This document shows positions 6,889 through 16,021 of a stretch of 37,288 bases of DNA, piece after piece. How positions within the stretch are numbered: position 1 is the stretch's first letter; each line of letters starts with the position of its first letter. The notes below the pieces were generated by a model. That model was not told the DNA's origin, did no database searches, and saw only the letters and a list, made by a program, of their open reading frames with translations. A program made the position numbers and the translations under genes. This DNA comes from Odoribacter sp. (GTDB taxonomy: Bacteria > Bacteroidota > Bacteroidia > Bacteroidales > Marinifilaceae), in the NCBI GenBank assembly GCA_020024465.1, contig JAHHTT010000018.1:1-37288 (forward strand). The letters are read 5' to 3'.

Positions 6889-9800
6889 TTAGTTCTCTTT
6901 TTTCTTGGGTAGATCTCTTTCAGCGTTAAAGTCATTCATGAATTTAAATTGCTTGGATAGATTTTTCTTTTTATTTCGGCTTCCACTTTTGTCCATGGCT
7001 GCATATACTGCAGGTACGATAACCATGGTTATGATGGTTGAAAAGATCATTCCTCCGATTACTGCGATACCCATCGGACGCCAGGTTTCTGAACCTTCTC
7101 CTGAACTGAGGGCCATTGGCACCATTCCAAGTATTGTAGTCAGTGAGGTCATTAGTACCGGACGCAGACGTGAGCGGCAAGCTCCTGCAATGGCATCATA
7201 TAGACGAATGCCACGTTCGCGCATTAAATTGATGAAGTCAATTAATACAATACCATTCTTGGTTACAATACCAACTAACATAACTCCTCCCAAGGCTGCC
7301 ACGATGCTCAAGGTTGTGTTTGTCAATAATAAGGCTAAGACAACTCCAGTGAAAGCAAATGGAATTGACAACATGATGATGAAAGGCATCTTGAACGATT
7401 CAAACTGTGCTGCCATTACGATGTATACCAACATCAATGACAGAAGCAATAAGGAAATCAAAGAACCGAATGACTCTTGTTGATCTTCATAGTTACCTCC
7501 GACATATAAGGTTACGCCTTGTGGAATTTCTTCCAGATTGTCAATGATTTTTTGAGCTTCAATTGCAATGTCGCCCAATGCGTATCCTGCGGCAGGGGTA
7601 ATAGATACTTTTAGCAGACGTTGTTTGCTCTTACGTTCAATGTTTGGTGGTGAGAAGTATTCTTTTATTTTGCCAAGTTCTTTTAAACGTACTTTCTGAC
7701 CTCTTCCGTCTGTAATAATGATATTCTCAACTTCCGTTAATGATGAACGGTATTTTTCGTCCAGACGAACAATGATATCATATTCTTCACCGTCTTCTTT
7801 GAATTTACTATTACGGAAACCATAAATGCGGTTACGTATGATTTGACCGACTTGAGAGGTTGTTAAACCATGTTGTGCAAGTTTATCTTGATCCAGGTTG
7901 ATTTGTAGTTCCGACTTGTCATCGTCACGGCTTATTTTGATATCTTCAGCTCCTGGAATCTGACGCATTTTTATGGAAAGATCCTGCGCTAAGCGACTGG
8001 TTGTATTGAAATCGTGTCCCATGATTTCAATATCTACACTATTACTGCCCAGAGAGCCTCCTGTACTGGTTGATACCGTGTATTGAAGAATGTCCGGGAA
8101 GCGTTTTAAAATTCCACGAATCTGATCTGCTATAACAAATACACTCCTGTTTCGGTCTGCTCTGTCGATGGTACGTAAACGCATATTCAGAATGTTGTTT
8201 CCAGTACTATTCATCATGGAAGCGAATGATGCTTCTTCTTCGCTACCGTATGACAAGTTTATCAAACGGATTTCCGGAACCTCTGCGCGGATAATCGAAT
8301 CTATTTGTAGAGCGATTGTTTTCGTTACTTCTACGCGTTGCCCAGACTGCATCTTTACATAAATGTTCAGGTTGTTTTGGTCATTCTGAGGCATGAAGTC
8401 CGTTTTGATGTAACGACTTAAGCTACAGGAACCTAAAAATAAGAAGAACATAGAAACGATAACTACCGTTTTGTGGCAAAGAACCCAACGAATCAATTTT
8501 TCATATTCTATATCCAAACGGTCTAGGCACTTCGTGATGAAATGGTAGAAACTGAATTTATTGGAAGGTGCTTTTTCCTGGATTTTCAGTAATTGCGAAC
8601 AAAGCATAGGTGTTAAAGAGATAGCTGTAGCTGTTGATGTACAGACGGTAATACAGACAATCCAACCTAATTGCTTGAAAAGAATACCGGTCATACCGCT
8701 AACTAATGTCAAGGGGAAGAATACGGCTACGGTTACTAATGTTGTGACAATAACAGATAACCAGACTTCGTTTGTTCCATATTTGGCAGCCTCTCGGGGG
8801 CGGCTACCACGATCAACGTGTTTGGTGATATTTTCCAATACCACAATTGCGTCGTCTACGACCATACCTACTGCAATTGACAGAGAAGATAGAGAAATCA
8901 TATTCAAGGATTCTCCTGTCGCAAATAAGTAAATAAAGGCAACAATCAACGAAATGGGGATTGTCAAGGCAATAATAAATGTTGCCCGCCAACGCCCGAG
9001 GAATAGGAATACAACCAGTACAACGAAAATCAGTGCATACATTAAAGATTCTTGTAGGTTGTTGATGGAGTTGATGATAAATTCAGAATTATCGGAGATA
9101 ATTTCAAATTTAATATCGGTAGGCAACTCTTTCATGGCCAATTCCAGTTGTCCTTTGGCTTCTTTAGCTACTGCAACGGCATTTGCATCAGTTTGTTTTG
9201 TAATCAACAATACACCACCATCTCCACGGTTGATCAGCTGTTCCAGGGTAATGTCTTTGATGGTGTCACGTATGGTGGCAACATCGCGTAAATAAATGGT
9301 TTTATTGTTTTGGATTCCCAATACAATATTTTTGATCTGGTCACTCTCTTTGAATTCTCCTTCTACACGAAGGGTGTAGTCCATCTCACCCATTTTAACA
9401 TTACCGGAAGATACGTCCTTGTTTTCGGCTAAAATTTTATTTCCGATCTGTTCTAATGTGAGGTTATAAGCATCCAGTTGATTGGGATTTAAGTCAACAT
9501 ACACAACTCGTTCTGGTGCTCCTGCTAAAGTTACGGAAGCAACTCCGTCAACTTGATTCAAACGAGTGATGACTTTATCATCAATGATTTTGTCAATACC
9601 CGGATAAGATTCCTTTGCAGTAACAGCATAAATCAAAATAGGCATCATTGAGGTATTGAAACGCATGATGGTCGGACGATCGATATCATCGGGCAATTTT
9701 TGCATTGCTTTATCAACAGCGTCACGCACATCGTTGGAGGCTTCATCAAGGTTAGCTTCCCATTCGAATTCCAATGATATAACGGCCAGGTTATCATAAG

Positions 9801-10050
9801 AAGTTGAGCTTAACTCTTTCAAGTCATCTACAGAGTTTAGTTGATCTTCCAATATCTTGGTGACATTTTCTTCAATATCCGATGCATTGGCTCCCGGATA
9901 AGTAGCCATTACGGTCAGATATGGTGGATCCATTTTAGGATATTGATCCACCGGTAGCTGAATGTAGGAGGCAATACCCAATACCAAAATGGCAATGAAA
10001 ACCATCAGAGTGGAAATGGGCTTGTTTACCGCTGAATTATATATACTCAT
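6889..10050 (-). CDS. RND multidrug efflux permease, AcrB/HAE1-like
   Basis: This 1053-residue inner-membrane pump drives drug/proton antiport and exports through the adaptor and channel encoded just upstream. It starts with the usual NKPISTLMVFIAILVLG first membrane helix. A periplasmic porter domain follows (about 35-335). Helices 2-6 carry the GMVVDDAIVVLENI motif with the paired proton-relay aspartates Asp399-Asp400. A second porter domain and helices 8-12 complete the fold. Length is normal for AcrB/MexB relatives. It follows the adaptor gene by 31 bases in a TetR-TolC-adaptor-pump-PII order. The substrate cannot be read from sequence. Confidence 0.96.
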   Translation of the reverse strand: MSIYNSAVNKPISTLMVFIAILVLGIASYIQLPVDQYPKMDPPYLTVMATYPGANASDIEENVTKILEDQLNSVDDLKELSSTSYDNLAVISLEFEWEANLDEASNDVRDAVDKAMQKLPDDIDRPTIMRFNTSMMPILIYAVTAKESYPGIDKIIDDKVITRLNQVDGVASVTLAGAPERVVYVDLNPNQLDAYNLTLEQIGNKILAENKDVSSGNVKMGEMDYTLRVEGEFKESDQIKNIVLGIQNNKTIYLRDVATIRDTIKDITLEQLINRGDGGVLLITKQTDANAVAVAKEAKGQLELAMKELPTDIKFEIISDNSEFIINSINNLQESLMYALIFVVLVVFLFLGRWRATFIIALTIPISLIVAFIYLFATGESLNMISLSSLSIAVGMVVDDAIVVLENITKHVDRGSRPREAAKYGTNEVWLSVIVTTLVTVAVFFPLTLVSGMTGILFKQLGWIVCITVCTSTATAISLTPMLCSQLLKIQEKAPSNKFSFYHFITKCLDRLDIEYEKLIRWVLCHKTVVIVSMFFLFLGSCSLSRYIKTDFMPQNDQNNLNIYVKMQSGQRVEVTKTIALQIDSIIRAEVPEIRLINLSYGSEEEASFASMMNSTGNNILNMRLRTIDRADRNRSVFVIADQIRGILKRFPDILQYTVSTSTGGSLGSNSVDIEIMGHDFNTTSRLAQDLSIKMRQIPGAEDIKISRDDDKSELQINLDQDKLAQHGLTTSQVGQIIRNRIYGFRNSKFKEDGEEYDIIVRLDEKYRSSLTEVENIIITDGRGQKVRLKELGKIKEYFSPPNIERKSKQRLLKVSITPAAGYALGDIAIEAQKIIDNLEEIPQGVTLYVGGNYEDQQESFGSLISLLLLSLMLVYIVMAAQFESFKMPFIIMLSIPFAFTGVVLALLLTNTTLSIVAALGGVMLVGIVTKNGIVLIDFINLMRERGIRLYDAIAGACRSRLRPVLMTSLTTILGMVPMALSSGEGSETWRPMGIAVIGGMIFSTIITMVIVPAVYAAMDKSGSRNKKKNLSKQFKFMNDFNAERDLPKKKEN

Positions 10051-10081
10051 ATTTTAAAAATTAGCAAATTGATTGTTGGTT

Positions 10082-11116
10082 TTACTTCGTGACTGAAAGT
10101 GGAGCTCCGTCAATAAGACGGCCTTGGCCTACTACTACTAATTGATCTCCTTCATGAATTTCGTTGCTGATTAATTCAATCTTTTCGTCGAAACGTTGTC
10201 CTAATTCTACAGCAACACGTTTAGCAATGCCGTTTTTGTTCAAGAATACATAGCGATTGTTTGCTCCCTGAAGTTTTAAAACGGCAATCGCTGGAGCAAC
10301 GACGATTTCGGTATTGCCAACCAAAAAGTTGATAATGCCGTACATTCCGGGGCGTAATGCTTCGTCTTTGTTCGGAATCTGGACTTCTACTGTAAAAGTT
10401 CTGGATGACGGATCAATGGTTGGATAAACGATATTGACAGTTCCTTCAAATGTGCGTTCCGGATACAATTCGCTTTTGAGCTGAACTTTCATGCCTTTTT
10501 TTACTAGCAGGAAGTATTGTTCGGATAAATTCACATTGGCTTTCAGTGTATTGATTTTTTCTATTGAGATGATAGACGGCTTGTTGGCTCCTCCAAAAGT
10601 TCCTCCGGTATATACTTCTCCATTTTCAAAGTATTTGCCGGTAACAACGCCGTCAAAAGGTGCTAACATTTGTGTATTCTCTTTCAGAAATTCCACATTG
10701 GCTTTAGCTACTTCGTATTGAGTCACAGCTGCATCGTATGCTTGTTTACTGATACTTTGGGTTTTATTCAACAGTACTGCACGATTGTATTCAGCTTCCA
10801 GGTTCTTCAATTGAACTTCTGCCTGTATTAACTGTGTACGGTCCATATCTACTAGTAATTGGCCTTTTTTGATGTGATCTCCAACTTCTACATAGATTTT
10901 AGAAATACGACCGGCAGCAGCAGGTGCATAATAAATTTGTTCGTCAGCTTGAAGATTGGCTGTATAGTCCAATGTGCGGGAAATTTCTTGTTTTTCCAGC
11001 GTCTGTACTTTAACAGGGATAGCTTCAACAGTTGCAGCCTTCCCATCATCTTTCTTGCCAGAGCATCCGGCAAGGATTGCAATTGTAAGTGCAGATAAAA
11101 TAACGTTCTTTATCAT
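10082..11116 (-). CDS. RND efflux periplasmic adaptor (membrane fusion) lipoprotein
   Basis: This 344-residue membrane fusion protein links the RND pump to the outer-membrane channel. The N-terminus is a lipoprotein signal with ILAGC (Cys18). A biotinyl-lipoyl half motif follows (GRISKIYVEVGDHIKKGQLLVDMD, about residues 69-92). Next come an alpha-hairpin coiled coil (about 93-145), the second lipoyl half (LAPFDGVVTGKYFENGEVY), a beta-barrel and the membrane-proximal domain. It sits between channel and pump genes with short gaps, as expected for a HlyD/AcrA-type adaptor. Confidence 0.95.
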   Translation of the reverse strand: MIKNVILSALTIAILAGCSGKKDDGKAATVEAIPVKVQTLEKQEISRTLDYTANLQADEQIYYAPAAAGRISKIYVEVGDHIKKGQLLVDMDRTQLIQAEVQLKNLEAEYNRAVLLNKTQSISKQAYDAAVTQYEVAKANVEFLKENTQMLAPFDGVVTGKYFENGEVYTGGTFGGANKPSIISIEKINTLKANVNLSEQYFLLVKKGMKVQLKSELYPERTFEGTVNIVYPTIDPSSRTFTVEVQIPNKDEALRPGMYGIINFLVGNTEIVVAPAIAVLKLQGANNRYVFLNKNGIAKRVAVELGQRFDEKIELISNEIHEGDQLVVVGQGRLIDGAPLSVTK

Positions 11117-11142
11117 TGTTCTGATTATTTATATTGTTTTTA

Positions 11143-12432
11143 TTATTTCAAGTTGTTGTACAATTTCTCTAATTGAGTCTGTGCCTGCAGTAATGTCAAA
11201 CAGGCATTGGTAAAATTACTTTCAGCAGTCAGGTAAGTGTTGTTTGCCTGAGTTAAATCTAAGCTCGATACTGCCCCTGCATTATATTTGTGTTGATAAT
11301 TTTCCAATACCTTACGGGCAACTTCAATGTTTTCTTTTTGAAGATTATAGTCCTCCAATGCGTTTTTTAAAGCGAATTTGTATTGTTCTTCTTGTAAGTT
11401 CAGTTGGTCTTCCAACAAACTTTTGTTGAGCTGGGTCTGTTCTAGTGTGATTTTTTGCTGGTCTAATTGTGCTTTACGCTGTAAACCGGAGAATATAGGA
11501 ACACTCATAGTGATGGAGGCAGAGTGCGGCATATTCATAAAACCTCCTGATTTAATCTGATGCTGATAGGAATACGAACCGCTGATTGTCGGGGCATATG
11601 CCCATTTTTTCAGACCTACCATTTTCTTTTGTAATTCTTCTTGTGTTAACATTAACGCAAATTGGCTGTTTTTATTGATGTCAAATTGTTGATTGGCTAA
11701 TGACAGGAACTTGCCTGATTCCAGAAATTTTTCAATAGGGTCTGTTAAAGTTAGGGGGGTGCCTGCTGATATACCTAACTGGAGGCGAAGCAGATTGTAG
11801 TTTACGTCAACGGTACGTTGCATGGCAAGATAGCTGTTTTTCAATTGTCCTACAGTGATACGAATCTGGTCTACATCCGTAATTTCAGCAGTTCCAGCTT
11901 TGTACATGTTTTCTGTATGGATTTGGATTTTGCTCATGTTTTCCAGATTTTCTTTTACGATTTTCATTAAGTGTTCACTCGCAAGAATCGTATAATAGGA
12001 GTTGTAAACAGTCTCTTTGATATCTAATTCTGTAATATCAACTTGTTGGGCAGCAATTTTTTTTGCAATCTTACTGGTTTGGATGCCTAAAATCCACTGT
12101 CCGCTGAACAATAATTGTGATACAGATACCCCAACGTTTACTTGATCGACTATTTTAAAACCTGATTCGCCAAAATCAACTTTGTGCCCAAAGTTGGTGT
12201 TATATCCCAATGAACCATTTACTTGAGGTAATCCTTGGGAAATAGCTTCAGTGACCATTTTGTTTCTCATGTCAATGTTTAATTGCGATGATTGCAATTC
12301 TTTATTGTGCTCTACTGCATATTTAATTGCTTGTTCGAGCGAAAGGCTTTGCGGTTTGCCCGATGGATTTTGTGCTTGCAGCAACCATGGAACGAGAATT
12401 GCAATGAAAGTGATTAGAATTCCTGTTTTCAT
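11143..12432 (-). CDS. TolC-family outer-membrane efflux channel
   Basis: This outer-membrane factor forms the exit duct of the tripartite pump. The open frame extends to 12486, but I place the start at the ATG ending at 12432. That start gives a clean signal peptide (MKTGILITFIAILVPWLLQA), while the upstream extension is polar and basic. The protein of about 429 residues shows the two OEP repeats: an N-terminal SLEQAIKYAVEHNKELQ helix, long heptad-rich helices, a proline-poor repeat near residue 250, and a C-terminal ANNTYLTAESNFTNACLTLLQAQTQLEKLY helix. It is 26 bases upstream of the adaptor gene and downstream of the TetR gene. Confidence 0.93.
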   Translation of the reverse strand: MKTGILITFIAILVPWLLQAQNPSGKPQSLSLEQAIKYAVEHNKELQSSQLNIDMRNKMVTEAISQGLPQVNGSLGYNTNFGHKVDFGESGFKIVDQVNVGVSVSQLLFSGQWILGIQTSKIAKKIAAQQVDITELDIKETVYNSYYTILASEHLMKIVKENLENMSKIQIHTENMYKAGTAEITDVDQIRITVGQLKNSYLAMQRTVDVNYNLLRLQLGISAGTPLTLTDPIEKFLESGKFLSLANQQFDINKNSQFALMLTQEELQKKMVGLKKWAYAPTISGSYSYQHQIKSGGFMNMPHSASITMSVPIFSGLQRKAQLDQQKITLEQTQLNKSLLEDQLNLQEEQYKFALKNALEDYNLQKENIEVARKVLENYQHKYNAGAVSSLDLTQANNTYLTAESNFTNACLTLLQAQTQLEKLYNNLK

Positions 12433-12471
12433 TCTTTGTAGATTTATTATGTTTAAATTTATTCTGTACTT

Positions 12472-12510
12472 CAACCAATCGCGCACGGTACAAATAATGT
12501 GCCATGGTTG
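12472..12510 (-). other. Imperfect hairpin between tetR-type gene and channel gene
   Basis: CAACCA (12472-12477) pairs with TGGTTG (12505-12510), and inside it GCAC (12483-12486) pairs with GTGC (12499-12502). There is no T-run on the minus strand, so it is not a standard terminator. It could be an mRNA processing element or partial attenuator between regulator and transporter genes. Confidence 0.35.
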
Positions 12511-12536
12511 GTTTGTGTTATTTTCTGTAATTTCTT

Positions 12537-13151
12537 TTAAGTTAATTCTTTTAATATGTTTTGTCCTTGTGGGGTTACAAAACTTCTTAATGTGTTTTCT
12601 ACAATTGTCGATACAATCGTTGCTATTGGATATTTGATTTCACTGATTAATTCCGGTTCGCTAAGAATCAGCATTTGTTTGACAAATAAGTAAACTTGTA
12701 CTTCTTGGTTGATGTCTGTTCTGAAATTTCCTTCTTTGATGCCTTTGTCAATGATTTCGTTAAATAATTCTTGTATGGCATCTTGATCTATTTTATTTGT
12801 TTTTTTATAGACTTCCGGATGATATTTTTTTAAATCGAATAAATTCGCAGGCAATCGGCTATTTACGTTTTCAATAATATGATCTCTGATATTCAGCATC
12901 ATATGTATGGAATTCAATTGCCTTAATTCTTTTAATTTTTGTTGTGTGTGATGGTTGTTGCGGCGGTAAAGCATGACTTGTTCAACGATATCATCTTTGT
13001 TGGAAAATAATTGATAAAGCGTCTTTTTTGAAATTTTCAAGTGCGTGCAAATATCTTCCATAGATGTACTGCGCAGTCCATATTTCAGGAAAAGATCAGA
13101 AATGTTTTCCAATAACTCTTCTTTTAGATGTTTGTTTTCATTTGCAGTCAT
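12537..13151 (-). CDS. TetR family transcriptional regulator
   Basis: This 204-residue repressor-type protein has a TetR helix-turn-helix at residues 10-60 (LFLKYGLRSTSMEDICTHLKISKKTLYQLFSNKDDIVEQVM). A helical ligand-binding domain makes up the rest. It is the first gene of the efflux operon on the minus strand and most likely controls it and itself. An inverted repeat with AACGTT cores at 13171-13198, 20-47 bases upstream of its start, is a candidate operator. Typically a toxic ligand would release the repressor and induce the pump; the ligand is unknown. Confidence 0.92.
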   Translation of the reverse strand: MTANENKHLKEELLENISDLFLKYGLRSTSMEDICTHLKISKKTLYQLFSNKDDIVEQVMLYRRNNHHTQQKLKELRQLNSIHMMLNIRDHIIENVNSRLPANLFDLKKYHPEVYKKTNKIDQDAIQELFNEIIDKGIKEGNFRTDINQEVQVYLFVKQMLILSEPELISEIKYPIATIVSTIVENTLRSFVTPQGQNILKELT

Positions 13152-13170
13152 ATGTGTAATGTTTATTAGT

Positions 13171-13198
13171 GAAAACGTTTTTTTTACAGAACGTTTCC
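13171..13198. promoter_or_regulatory. Candidate TetR operator
   Basis: GAAAACGTT (13171-13179) and AACGTTTCC (13190-13198) form an inverted repeat with 8 of 9 positions matching, separated by 10 bases. It lies just upstream of the TetR-type gene, inside the expected 5' untranslated or promoter region. Assignment to this regulator is inferred from position only. Confidence 0.5.
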
Positions 13199-13308
13199 GC
13201 GTGTTTGCATATCAAAAAATGTGCCATTGTTTGTCGCTGTTGTGTTTATTTTCTGCAATTCCATTTTTACTTTCCTTCTTCTTTTATCGCAAATTCATTT
13301 TTCCTTTC

Positions 13309-13316
13309 TACCTTTG
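13309..13316 (+). promoter_or_regulatory. -7 box of dnaG
   Basis: TACCTTTG matches TAnnTTTG exactly and lies only 6 bases upstream of the dnaG ATG at 13323. Transcription should therefore begin at or almost at the start codon. No -33 TTTG is clear at the normal distance. Confidence 0.55.
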
Positions 13317-13322
13317 TTGTCT

Positions 13323-15263
13323 ATGATTGATCCATCTACCATACAAAAGATTTTTGATACAGCGGATATCTATGAAGTGGTGTCCGATTTTGTCAGTTTG
13401 AAAAAACGTGGAGTAAATTATGTAGGTTGCTGTCCTTTTCATAACGAGAAGACCGGTTCCTTTACAGTATCTCCGGCAAAGGGAATATATAAATGTTTCG
13501 GATGCGGAAAAGGCGGGAATGCTGTGAATTTTATTATGGAACATGAGCAGCTTTCTTATGTGGAGGCTCTTCGTTGGGTGGCAGCTAAATATAATATCAT
13601 TATAGAGGAAAAGGAACTGACTGAAAGTGAAAAACAGGAGCAGACAGAACGGGAGAGCATGCTGATAGTGACTAATTATGCAGAAAAATTTTTTACCTAT
13701 CAGTTGTGGCATACTGACGAAGGTAAGTCTATTGGTATGAGTTATTTCCATCACCGTGGCTTGGATGATAAGAACATTGAGAAATTTGGATTGGGCTATT
13801 GTCCTGAGGCTTGGGATAGTTTTACTAAAAACGCTTTGGAAAAGGGATATAAAAAAGAGTTTTTGCTTAAAACAGGTCTCACAGTAGCTTCTGAGAAAGG
13901 TTTGTTTGATCGTTTCAGGGCTCGTGTAATATTTCCTATCCGTGATTTGGCTGGAAAAATTATTGCTTTTGGTGGGCGTATTATGACCAGTGATAAGAAA
14001 AGTGCCAAATATCTTAATTCACCGGAGTCCGAGATATACCACAAAAGTCGTACTTTATATGGAATCTATTTTGCAAAAAAAAGTATTGTTCAGAACGATC
14101 GTTGCTTTTTGGTTGAAGGATATCTTGATGTGATTTCATTTCATCAGCAAGGTATAGAAAATACGGTTGCATCTTCAGGGACATCGTTGACTGTTGAGCA
14201 AATTCGCTTGATACGTCGTCTGACTTCCAATGTAACAATTATTTATGATGGAGATGCTGCTGGAATTAAAGCTTCTTTACGGGGTATAGATTTGATTTTG
14301 GAAGAGGGATTAAATGTGCGGATTGTATCCTTGCCGGAAGGTGAGGATCCTGATTCTTTTGCACAGGCACATACTGCCGAAGAGGTATTGGAATATATCA
14401 GTAAACATGAAACGGATTTTATCAATTTCAAGACTCAATTGCTTTTGGAACAAGCAGGTAATGACCCGATTGAACGGGCTAAATTGATAACGGATATTGT
14501 CCGTAGCATCTCTTTGATTCCGGATTTGATTACGCGATCTGTTTATGTGCGGGAGACGGCAGGACAAATGCAGGTGGAGGAGTCGGTACTTTATAATGAG
14601 ATTCTCCGTCTGAGACGGAAAAAGTCTGGTGACAATGCTCAGATTGCCTATAAACTTCCTGCCAGACAGCAATCCAAGGAAATTCTGACACCGGCTAAAC
14701 TGGGAGGTGTTGCTTCTTGTGACACGGAGGAGATAGTTCTTATTCGTTATATGTTGCAATTTGGAACAGAGGTGCTGTATGAAGATGTGCATGACGGGAT
14801 TCGTTGTGCCGTTACTGTTGGAGAATATATTATTAGCGAACTTGCTGAAGATGAATTATTGCTGTTGAATCCTCAATTACGGAAAATTCAGCAGGAGTAT
14901 CGTACATGTTGCAAGCAGATGCCTGATTTTTCTCCGGCCCGGTATTTTACAGCTCATCCCGATCCTGATATATCTTCTGTCGTTGCCGATATTTTGAGCG
15001 AACCTTATGAACTTAGCAAAATGTGGATGTTGTTGGATACTACTTTGCGTTCGGAAGAGAGTATGCTGACAGAATTATTGCCTAAAGTTGTGGATAATTA
15101 TAAAATGAAGCGTATCGAAATATTGTGTAAAGAGGCTGATAATAAGATTTTGGAATGTCAGAATACAGGGAATATGGACGAATTGATGGAATGGGTAAAG
15201 AAGAAAAATGCAATGGTTAAAGTTCGAATACAGTTGAATGAAAAATTAAAAAGGACGATTTAA
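13323..15263 (+). CDS. dnaG: DNA primase
   Basis: DnaG makes the RNA primers for DNA replication. I place the start at the ATG at 13323, giving 646 residues beginning MIDPSTIQKIFDTADI. This matches the family N-terminus. The open frame reaches back to 13221, but those 34 codons encode an implausible hydrophobic T-rich stretch that includes the promoter box. The CHC2 zinc finger is visible (Cys37, His40, Cys58, Cys61 in CPFH and KCFGCG). The catalytic core and Toprim domain follow (FLVEGYLDVISFHQQG, then IIYDGDAAGIKA). The C-terminal helicase-interaction part is less conserved. The stop codon lies inside the loop of the terminator. Confidence 0.96.
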   Translation: MIDPSTIQKIFDTADIYEVVSDFVSLKKRGVNYVGCCPFHNEKTGSFTVSPAKGIYKCFGCGKGGNAVNFIMEHEQLSYVEALRWVAAKYNIIIEEKELTESEKQEQTERESMLIVTNYAEKFFTYQLWHTDEGKSIGMSYFHHRGLDDKNIEKFGLGYCPEAWDSFTKNALEKGYKKEFLLKTGLTVASEKGLFDRFRARVIFPIRDLAGKIIAFGGRIMTSDKKSAKYLNSPESEIYHKSRTLYGIYFAKKSIVQNDRCFLVEGYLDVISFHQQGIENTVASSGTSLTVEQIRLIRRLTSNVTIIYDGDAAGIKASLRGIDLILEEGLNVRIVSLPEGEDPDSFAQAHTAEEVLEYISKHETDFINFKTQLLLEQAGNDPIERAKLITDIVRSISLIPDLITRSVYVRETAGQMQVEESVLYNEILRLRRKKSGDNAQIAYKLPARQQSKEILTPAKLGGVASCDTEEIVLIRYMLQFGTEVLYEDVHDGIRCAVTVGEYIISELAEDELLLLNPQLRKIQQEYRTCCKQMPDFSPARYFTAHPDPDISSVVADILSEPYELSKMWMLLDTTLRSEESMLTELLPKVVDNYKMKRIEILCKEADNKILECQNTGNMDELMEWVKKKNAMVKVRIQLNEKLKRTI

Positions 15264-15278
15264 TCGTCCTTTTTAATT
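15244..15278. terminator. Bidirectional terminator shared by dnaG and the ABC-RND operon
   Basis: A 16-bp perfect stem (15244-15259 and 15263-15278) has the 3-base loop TTA. The GC core GGACGAT/ATCGTCC is flanked by A and T runs on both sides. It serves dnaG on the plus strand and the operon ending at 15285 on the minus strand. The dnaG stop codon TAA (15261-15263) falls in the loop and first base of the right arm. Confidence 0.85.
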
Positions 15279-15284
15279 TTGATG

Positions 15285-15989
15285 TTATATGAATTTTTCA
15301 CGATTTTGCATTTTGTAAAGGCCTGCAAGTAAAAATATGAAACTTGTAGATATTATAAACAGTCTGTTGTAAAATACTGTATTGTAGAATATTTCGGGAT
15401 TTTTGTCCAAAGGCATATCAAATGGATTGAGAAAAACATTCCATTTGCTGATACCCAATATGCCATGGAGTGTGAATAGTATCATACCGATAACTATAAT
15501 TAATACTGCCGTACCATTACCATTACGTACAATTGTGCTAAGCATAAAGCAAAGTAATCCAATGAACAGAGCAGGTACAATTGTCTGTAACGTTAAGTTC
15601 ATAGGGGGTATTTCTACAATTAGCCAATTTGTCACAACAGATAGCAGTAAAATTAATATGAAGCAGATAGAATAGGAGATGATTAATCTGAATAGCCAGA
15701 CTTTATACCGGTAGTTGGGAATTCCGAATATGATTTCTATGATTTTGGCGTCTTGGTCATTCTGTATACCGAAGCACGTCGGATAAAAAATCACGAGAAT
15801 GGATGGCATCAATAGCATGTTATATCCGGTAGCCATTGTTATTTCATCGTCCGAAAACAAGCTGAAGCCGACAGTGATGATATAGAATCCGATTGCGCTT
15901 AGTATGAAGTATATGAATTTATTCCCGAATATAATTTTGATATTATATAGGGTTAGTTTGATAATGGGAGTTATGATTTTGTATTTCAT
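15285..15989 (-). CDS. ABC-2 type permease subunit, six-helix
   Basis: This 234-residue membrane protein has about six hydrophobic segments (near residues 24-43, 57-75, 100-120, 128-150, 158-178, 208-226). A cytoplasmic motif after the second segment, NDQDAKIIEIIFGIPNYRYKVW, corresponds to the ABC-2 permease sequence D...E.IY.RP....V.K. The same motif occurs in the N-terminal part of the 1109-residue protein of this operon, so the two look like unequal halves of one ABC transporter. It has no ATPase of its own and should be powered by the ABC domain fused to the RND protein encoded immediately upstream. It is the last gene of the operon, before a strong terminator. Confidence 0.75.
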   Translation of the reverse strand: MKYKIITPIIKLTLYNIKIIFGNKFIYFILSAIGFYIITVGFSLFSDDEITMATGYNMLLMPSILVIFYPTCFGIQNDQDAKIIEIIFGIPNYRYKVWLFRLIISYSICFILILLLSVVTNWLIVEIPPMNLTLQTIVPALFIGLLCFMLSTIVRNGNGTAVLIIVIGMILFTLHGILGISKWNVFLNPFDMPLDKNPEIFYNTVFYNRLFIISTSFIFLLAGLYKMQNREKFI

Positions 15990-16021
15990 ATTTCGACAAT
16001 CATTTTTTGTGATATTTTCGT

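Noticed and set aside
12433..12486. N-terminal extension of the TolC-like gene
   Set aside because: The extension is polar and would bury the signal peptide; the ATG ending at 12432 gives a normal signal sequence.
13221..13322. Upstream extension of dnaG with a hydrophobic N-terminus
   Set aside because: The 34 extra codons come from T-rich promoter DNA containing the -7 box; family members start at MIDPSTIQ.
14310..14792. 160-codon minus-strand open frame opposite dnaG
   Set aside because: It is antisense to conserved primase sequence and has no recognisable motif.
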